Source: Sinorhizobium sojae CCBAU 05684
GTDB taxonomy: Bacteria; Pseudomonadota; Alphaproteobacteria; Rhizobiales; Rhizobiaceae
Direction of reading: 5' to 3'
Length of the DNA stretch: 64,000 nt
NCBI RefSeq assembly: GCF_002288525.1
Contig: NZ_CP023067.1
Coordinates: 1,178,001-1,242,000, forward strand
Positions within the stretch are counted from its first letter, which is position 1. Every line of letters begins with the position of its first letter. The notes under the pieces were generated by a model. The model was not told the origin of the DNA. It saw only the letters and a list, made by a program, of their open reading frames with translations, and ran no database searches. Below are positions 59,643 to 64,000 of this stretch, in pieces. The position numbers were made by a program, and so were the translations under genes.

Positions 59643-59692
59643 AGAGCGGGATGCGGGCGGAAAACCGCATACACTTTTCCTCGTCCCGCTCT
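59643..59692. repeat. dyad repeat element between kdsA and eno
   Basis: A 9-bp inverted repeat AGAGCGGGA / TCCCGCTCT encloses GCGG..CCGC and ACACTTTTCCTCG. I know this kind of element as a dispersed repeat in rhizobial genomes. It may act as terminator or mRNA element. Confidence 0.6.
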
Positions 59693-59752
59693 GGCGTCAT
59701 TGAAAATTCGAGGCCATGAATTAAGACAGGCCCGACCACACCGTCGTCCTAA

Positions 59753-61042
<1,290 letters not shown>

Positions 61043-61063
61043 GAGTAAGGAAGTTCAACTCGG

Positions 61064-61178
61064 CTCCCCTCATCCGCCTGCCGGCACCTTCTCCCCATCC
61101 TGGACGGGGAGAAGGGACAAGCGGCAAGCTCTCCAGTCCCCTCTCTCGCCGTCGGGGAGAGGGCTAGGGTGAGGGGCA
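61064..61178. repeat. dispersed palindromic repeat between eno and ftsB
   Basis: The element is bounded by CCCCTCA and TGAGGGG and contains internal CTTCTCCCC..GGGGAGAAGG and CCCTCTC..GAGAGGG palindromes. This sequence type is distinct from the RIME copies and resembles another dispersed repeat of rhizobial and Brucella genomes. Confidence 0.65.
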
Positions 61179-61331
61179 ACCCGGGCGGGAAACACAGCAT
61201 TCACAGTCGACCTTTATCTCACCCGCCTGCGACAGCCGGCGGGTTTCCTTTTTCCGGTCATTCATGGTCAACGGTCGGTTAATCAATCGGCGATAGTCTC
61301 TGCTTTCGTATTGCGTAGCGGGACACAAGCG

Positions 61332-61652
61332 ATGTGGACACGACATCATAAGAAGCGCAGGCTCGGACGGCTGGTCGTGCCGCTGTTGGCGGTCGCCTTT
61401 CTGTCTTACTTCGGATATCATTCCATTCATGGCGGCTACGGCCTCAGGGCGACGGAGGAATTCGATCGCCAGATCGCCGAGCGTCAGTCGCGGCTGAACG
61501 CGCTCACCGAGACTCGAAAAACCCTGGAGAGGGAGGTCGGGCTGATGAGCGATGGCTCGCTGGAAAGGGACATGTTGGACGAGAAGGCTCGGCTCGCGCT
61601 CAACATGTCGCGAAGCGACGAAATCGTTATTTTTCATTATTCCGCAAATTAA
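61332..61652 (+). CDS. septum formation initiator family protein (FtsB/DivIC-like)
   Basis: The 106-residue protein has one membrane helix (about residues 14-32, LGRLVVPLLAVAFLSYFGYHSIHGGYGL) followed by a coiled coil (about 40-75, DRQIAERQSRLNALTETRKTLEREV) and a short conserved end LERDMLDEKARLALNMSRSDEIVIFH. This is the FtsB/DivIC layout. FtsB with FtsL and FtsQ activates septal cell-wall synthesis. The gene sits between eno and pdhA, as in other Rhizobiales. ATG at 61332. Confidence 0.88.
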   Translation: MWTRHHKKRRLGRLVVPLLAVAFLSYFGYHSIHGGYGLRATEEFDRQIAERQSRLNALTETRKTLEREVGLMSDGSLERDMLDEKARLALNMSRSDEIVIFHYSAN

Positions 61653-61668
61653 CCGAGATGCGGTTAAT
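61648..61668. promoter_or_regulatory. 8-bp inverted repeat upstream of pdhA
   Basis: Arms ATTAACCG and CGGTTAAT with a 5-nt spacer overlap the ftsB stop codon. It may be a regulator site for the pdh operon, or an mRNA hairpin. Confidence 0.45.
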
Positions 61669-61788
61669 CTAAATTTCCGGTAGGAAATCAGTGGTTTACG
61701 TGGAATAATAGCCATGCAAATATGGCATTGCTGCGGCGCTCTTCTTTCCCTATGGTAGCCAGCAAAGGCTAACCATTGGGAGGAACGA

Positions 61789-62835
61789 ATGGCTCCGCGA
61801 AAATCCGCGTCCGTTTCCAGCCGCAAGACCGCCGCCAAGCCGTCCAAAAAGGACTTCACCGGCGGCACCATCGCCGAATTCTCCAAGGAAGACGACATTA
61901 AAGCCTACCGCGAAATGCTGTTGATCCGGCGTTTCGAGGAAAAGGCCGGTCAGCTCTACGGCATGGGCTTCATCGGCGGCTTCTGTCACCTCTACATAGG
62001 GCAGGAAGCCGTTGTCGTCGGCATGCAGATGGCGCTGAAAGAGGGCGACCAGGTCATCACGGGCTACCGTGATCATGGCCATATGCTCGCCTGCGGCATG
62101 AGTGCCCGCGGCGTCATGGCCGAACTGACCGGGCGCCGCGGCGGCCTTTCCAAGGGGAAGGGCGGCTCCATGCACATGTTCTCCAAGGAAAAGCACTTCT
62201 ACGGCGGCCACGGCATTGTCGGCGCCCAGGTGTCGCTCGGTACGGGCCTTGCCTTTGCCAACAGGTATCGTGGCAACGACAATGTGAGCCTCTCCTATTT
62301 CGGCGACGGTGCCGCCAACCAGGGCCAGGTCTATGAGAGCTTCAACATGGCTGCCCTGTGGAAGCTGCCGGCGATCTACATCGTCGAGAACAATCGCTAC
62401 GCGATGGGCACTGCCGTGTCGCGCGCCTCGGCTCAGACCGATTTCTCCCAGCGCGGCGCCTCCTTCGGCATTCCCGGCTATCAGGTCGATGGCATGGATG
62501 TGCGCGCCGTCAAGGCGGCCGCCGACGAGGCCGTCGACCATTGCCGCTCCGGCAAGGGGCCGGTTATCCTCGAGATGCTGACCTATCGCTACCGCGGCCA
62601 CTCCATGTCCGATCCGGCGAAGTATCGCTCGAAGGATGAAGTGCAGAAAATGCGCTCGGAGCATGATCCGATCGAGCAGGTGAAGGCTCGCCTTGTCGAG
62701 AAGGGCTGGGCCAGTGAGGACGAACTGAAGCAGATCGACAAGGAGGTTCGCGACATCGTTGCGGATAGTGCCGATTTCGCCCAGTCTGATCCGGAGCCGG
62801 ATGTATCCGAGCTCTACACCGATATCCTGCTTTGA
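61789..62835 (+). CDS. pdhA: pyruvate dehydrogenase E1 component, alpha subunit
   Basis: The 348-residue protein is the thiamine-diphosphate-binding alpha subunit of the pyruvate dehydrogenase E1 heterotetramer. Motifs include [34 protein letters not shown], the TPP motif [36 protein letters not shown] and the regulatory-loop region [20 protein letters not shown]. An N-terminal Lys/Ser-rich extension of about 25 residues precedes the core, normal for rhizobia. It is followed 16 bp later by pdhB, so both are cotranscribed. Confidence 0.97.
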   Translation: MAPRKSASVSSRKTAAKPSKKDFTGGTIAEFSKEDDIKAYREMLLIRRFEEKAGQLYGMGFIGGFCHLYIGQEAVVVGMQMALKEGDQVITGYRDHGHMLACGMSARGVMAELTGRRGGLSKGKGGSMHMFSKEKHFYGGHGIVGAQVSLGTGLAFANRYRGNDNVSLSYFGDGAANQGQVYESFNMAALWKLPAIYIVENNRYAMGTAVSRASAQTDFSQRGASFGIPGYQVDGMDVRAVKAAADEAVDHCRSGKGPVILEMLTYRYRGHSMSDPAKYRSKDEVQKMRSEHDPIEQVKARLVEKGWASEDELKQIDKEVRDIVADSADFAQSDPEPDVSELYTDILL

Positions 62836-62851
62836 TCCGGGGAGGAAAATT

Positions 62852-64000
62852 ATGCCAGTAGAAATCCTTATGCCTGCGCTTTCCCCGACCATGGAGGAAG
62901 GCACCCTCTCCAAATGGCTGAAGAACGAGGGCGATAAAGTGACCTCCGGCGACGTGATCGCCGAGATCGAGACCGACAAGGCGACGATGGAAGTGGAAGC
63001 CGTTGACGAAGGCACGATCGGTAAGCTGCTGATTGCCGCCGGCACCGAAGGCGTCAAGGTCAACACGCCGATCGCGGTGCTGCTGCAGGACGGTGAAGCT
63101 GCCAGTGAGATCAACCTCAAGGCCGAGGCGCCGAAGACCGAAGCACCGAAGCCCGCCGCGACTGAAGCACCGGCTGCCGCGGCGCCGGTAGCGGCTCAGC
63201 CGAAGGCGGAAATTCCATCCGATCCGGCAATTCCGGCCGGGACCGAAATGGTGACCATGACCGTGCGCGAAGCGCTGCGCGACGCGATGGCGGAGGAAAT
63301 GCGGGTCAATGACGATGTCTTCGTCATGGGTGAGGAGGTTGCCGAATACCAGGGCGCCTACAAGGTCACGCAGGGCCTGCTGCAGGAATTCGGCTCCCGC
63401 CGCGTGGTCGATACGCCGATCACCGAGCATGGCTTTGCCGGCGTCGGGGTCGGCGCCGCGATGGCCGGTCTCCGCCCGATCGTCGAATTCATGACCTTCA
63501 ACTTCGCCATGCAGGCTATCGACCAGATCATCAACTCCGCCGCCAAGACGCTCTATATGTCCGGCGGCCAGATGGGCGCGCCGATCGTCTTCCGCGGCCC
63601 GAACGGCGCGGCAGCCCGCGTCGCGGCGCAGCACTCGCAGTGCTATGCCGCCTGGTACAGCCATATTCCGGGCCTGAAGGTCGTGATGCCCTATACGGCG
63701 GCGGACGCGAAGGGCCTCTTGAAGGCCGCAATCCGTGACCCGAACCCGGTGATCTTCCTCGAAAACGAAATCCTCTACGGCCAGTCCTTCGAAGTGCCGA
63801 AGCTCGACGATTTCGTACTGCCGATCGGCAAGGCTCGCATCCACCGCGTCGGCAAGGATGCGACGATCGTCTCCTTCGGCATCGGCATGACCTATGCGGT
63901 GAAGGCCGCCGCCGAGCTCGAGGCGCAGGGCATCGACGTCGAAGTCATCGACCTTCGCACCATCCGCCCGATGGACCTTCCGACCATCATCGAGTCGGTC
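62852..64000 (+). CDS. pdhB: pyruvate dehydrogenase E1 component, beta subunit with N-terminal lipoyl domain (truncated by window end)
   Basis: The open frame of 383 codons runs to the last base, so the C-terminus lies outside the window. It starts with a lipoyl domain (residues 1-80) whose lipoylation site is Lys43 in [12 protein letters not shown], then an Ala-Pro-rich linker (about 90-125), then the E1 beta domain beginning [46 protein letters not shown]. The fused lipoyl domain is typical of alphaproteobacterial PDH. GGAGGA stands 7-8 nt upstream of the ATG. E2 (pdhC) and E3 are expected next. Confidence 0.96.
   Translation, partial: MPVEILMPALSPTMEEGTLSKWLKNEGDKVTSGDVIAEIETDKATMEVEAVDEGTIGKLLIAAGTEGVKVNTPIAVLLQDGEAASEINLKAEAPKTEAPKPAATEAPAAAAPVAAQPKAEIPSDPAIPAGTEMVTMTVREALRDAMAEEMRVNDDVFVMGEEVAEYQGAYKVTQGLLQEFGSRRVVDTPITEHGFAGVGVGAAMAGLRPIVEFMTFNFAMQAIDQIINSAAKTLYMSGGQMGAPIVFRGPNGAAARVAAQHSQCYAAWYSHIPGLKVVMPYTAADAKGLLKAAIRDPNPVIFLENEILYGQSFEVPKLDDFVLPIGKARIHRVGKDATIVSFGIGMTYAVKAAAELEAQGIDVEVIDLRTIRPMDLPTIIESV

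Noticed and set aside
62564-63844. Minus-strand frame opposite pdhA and pdhB
   Set aside because: The plus strand holds clear PDH E1 alpha and beta motifs, including the lipoyl domain.

Overview
The window is a stretch of rhizobial chromosome, most like Sinorhizobium (Ensifer) and close to the S. meliloti/S. medicae group. This is inferred from three things. The block tpiA-secG-pyrG-VOC-kdsA-eno-ftsB-pdhA-pdhB, with a lipoyl domain fused to PDH E1 beta, is typical of Rhizobiales. At least eleven RIME-like intergenic palindromic repeats are present. Many genes belong to alphaproteobacterial families (BTLCP cysteine proteinase, DUF1489, DUF2336, PAS_5, DUF1624). Coding density is high and GC-rich. 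I see no rRNA, tRNA, transposase, phage gene or CRISPR array.

Layout. 1-2.1 kb: end of a YeaH/YhbH (DUF444) gene followed by SpoVR. 2.2-14.7 kb: mixed housekeeping genes: small lipoprotein, a peptide-deformylase-like protein lacking active-site residues, MgtE, a MerR regulator beside a strong palindrome, membrane proteins, L-serine dehydratase, a D-Ala-D-Ala carboxypeptidase with SPOR domain, and a BTLCP proteinase. 15.1-18.3 kb: a TRAP-TAXI transporter (fused permease plus TAXI binding protein) flanked on both sides by about 0.5 kb without genes. 18.9-21.3 kb: PilZ, PAS_5 and rhomboid proteins, with a terminator-ended non-coding stretch that may encode an sRNA. 21.3-30.5 kb: a catabolic cluster of eight minus-strand genes (pdxA-like, tctC, tctB, tctA, TIM-barrel epimerase, dihydroxyacetone/erythrulose kinase, second triosephosphate isomerase, RpiB-like isomerase) with a divergent GntR/FCD regulator. 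30.6-34.9 kb: a CUT1 ABC importer with a Tat-exported binding protein. 35.4-54.3 kb: ordinary chromosomal genes including hisI, folE, an IscU-like scaffold, yidD, thrS and parE, plus flavin enzymes, YceI and cytochrome b561. 54.5-64 kb: central metabolism, from tpiA to the start of pdhB, which runs off the window end.

The most interesting unit is the 21.3-30.5 kb cluster. Kinase, TIM-like isomerase and RpiB-like isomerase match the known L-erythrulose to D-erythrose 4-phosphate route. The TctABC importer, PdxA-like enzyme and COG1082-type TIM barrel suggest that a four- or five-carbon sugar acid, possibly branched, feeds into it. The exact substrate cannot be read from sequence.

Other recurring signals are stable hairpins just downstream of two of the three solute-binding-protein genes (with a weaker one after the third), and RIME elements that sit against stop codons. 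Starts were chosen from ribosome-binding-site spacing and family N-termini, and are noted where another start is plausible.
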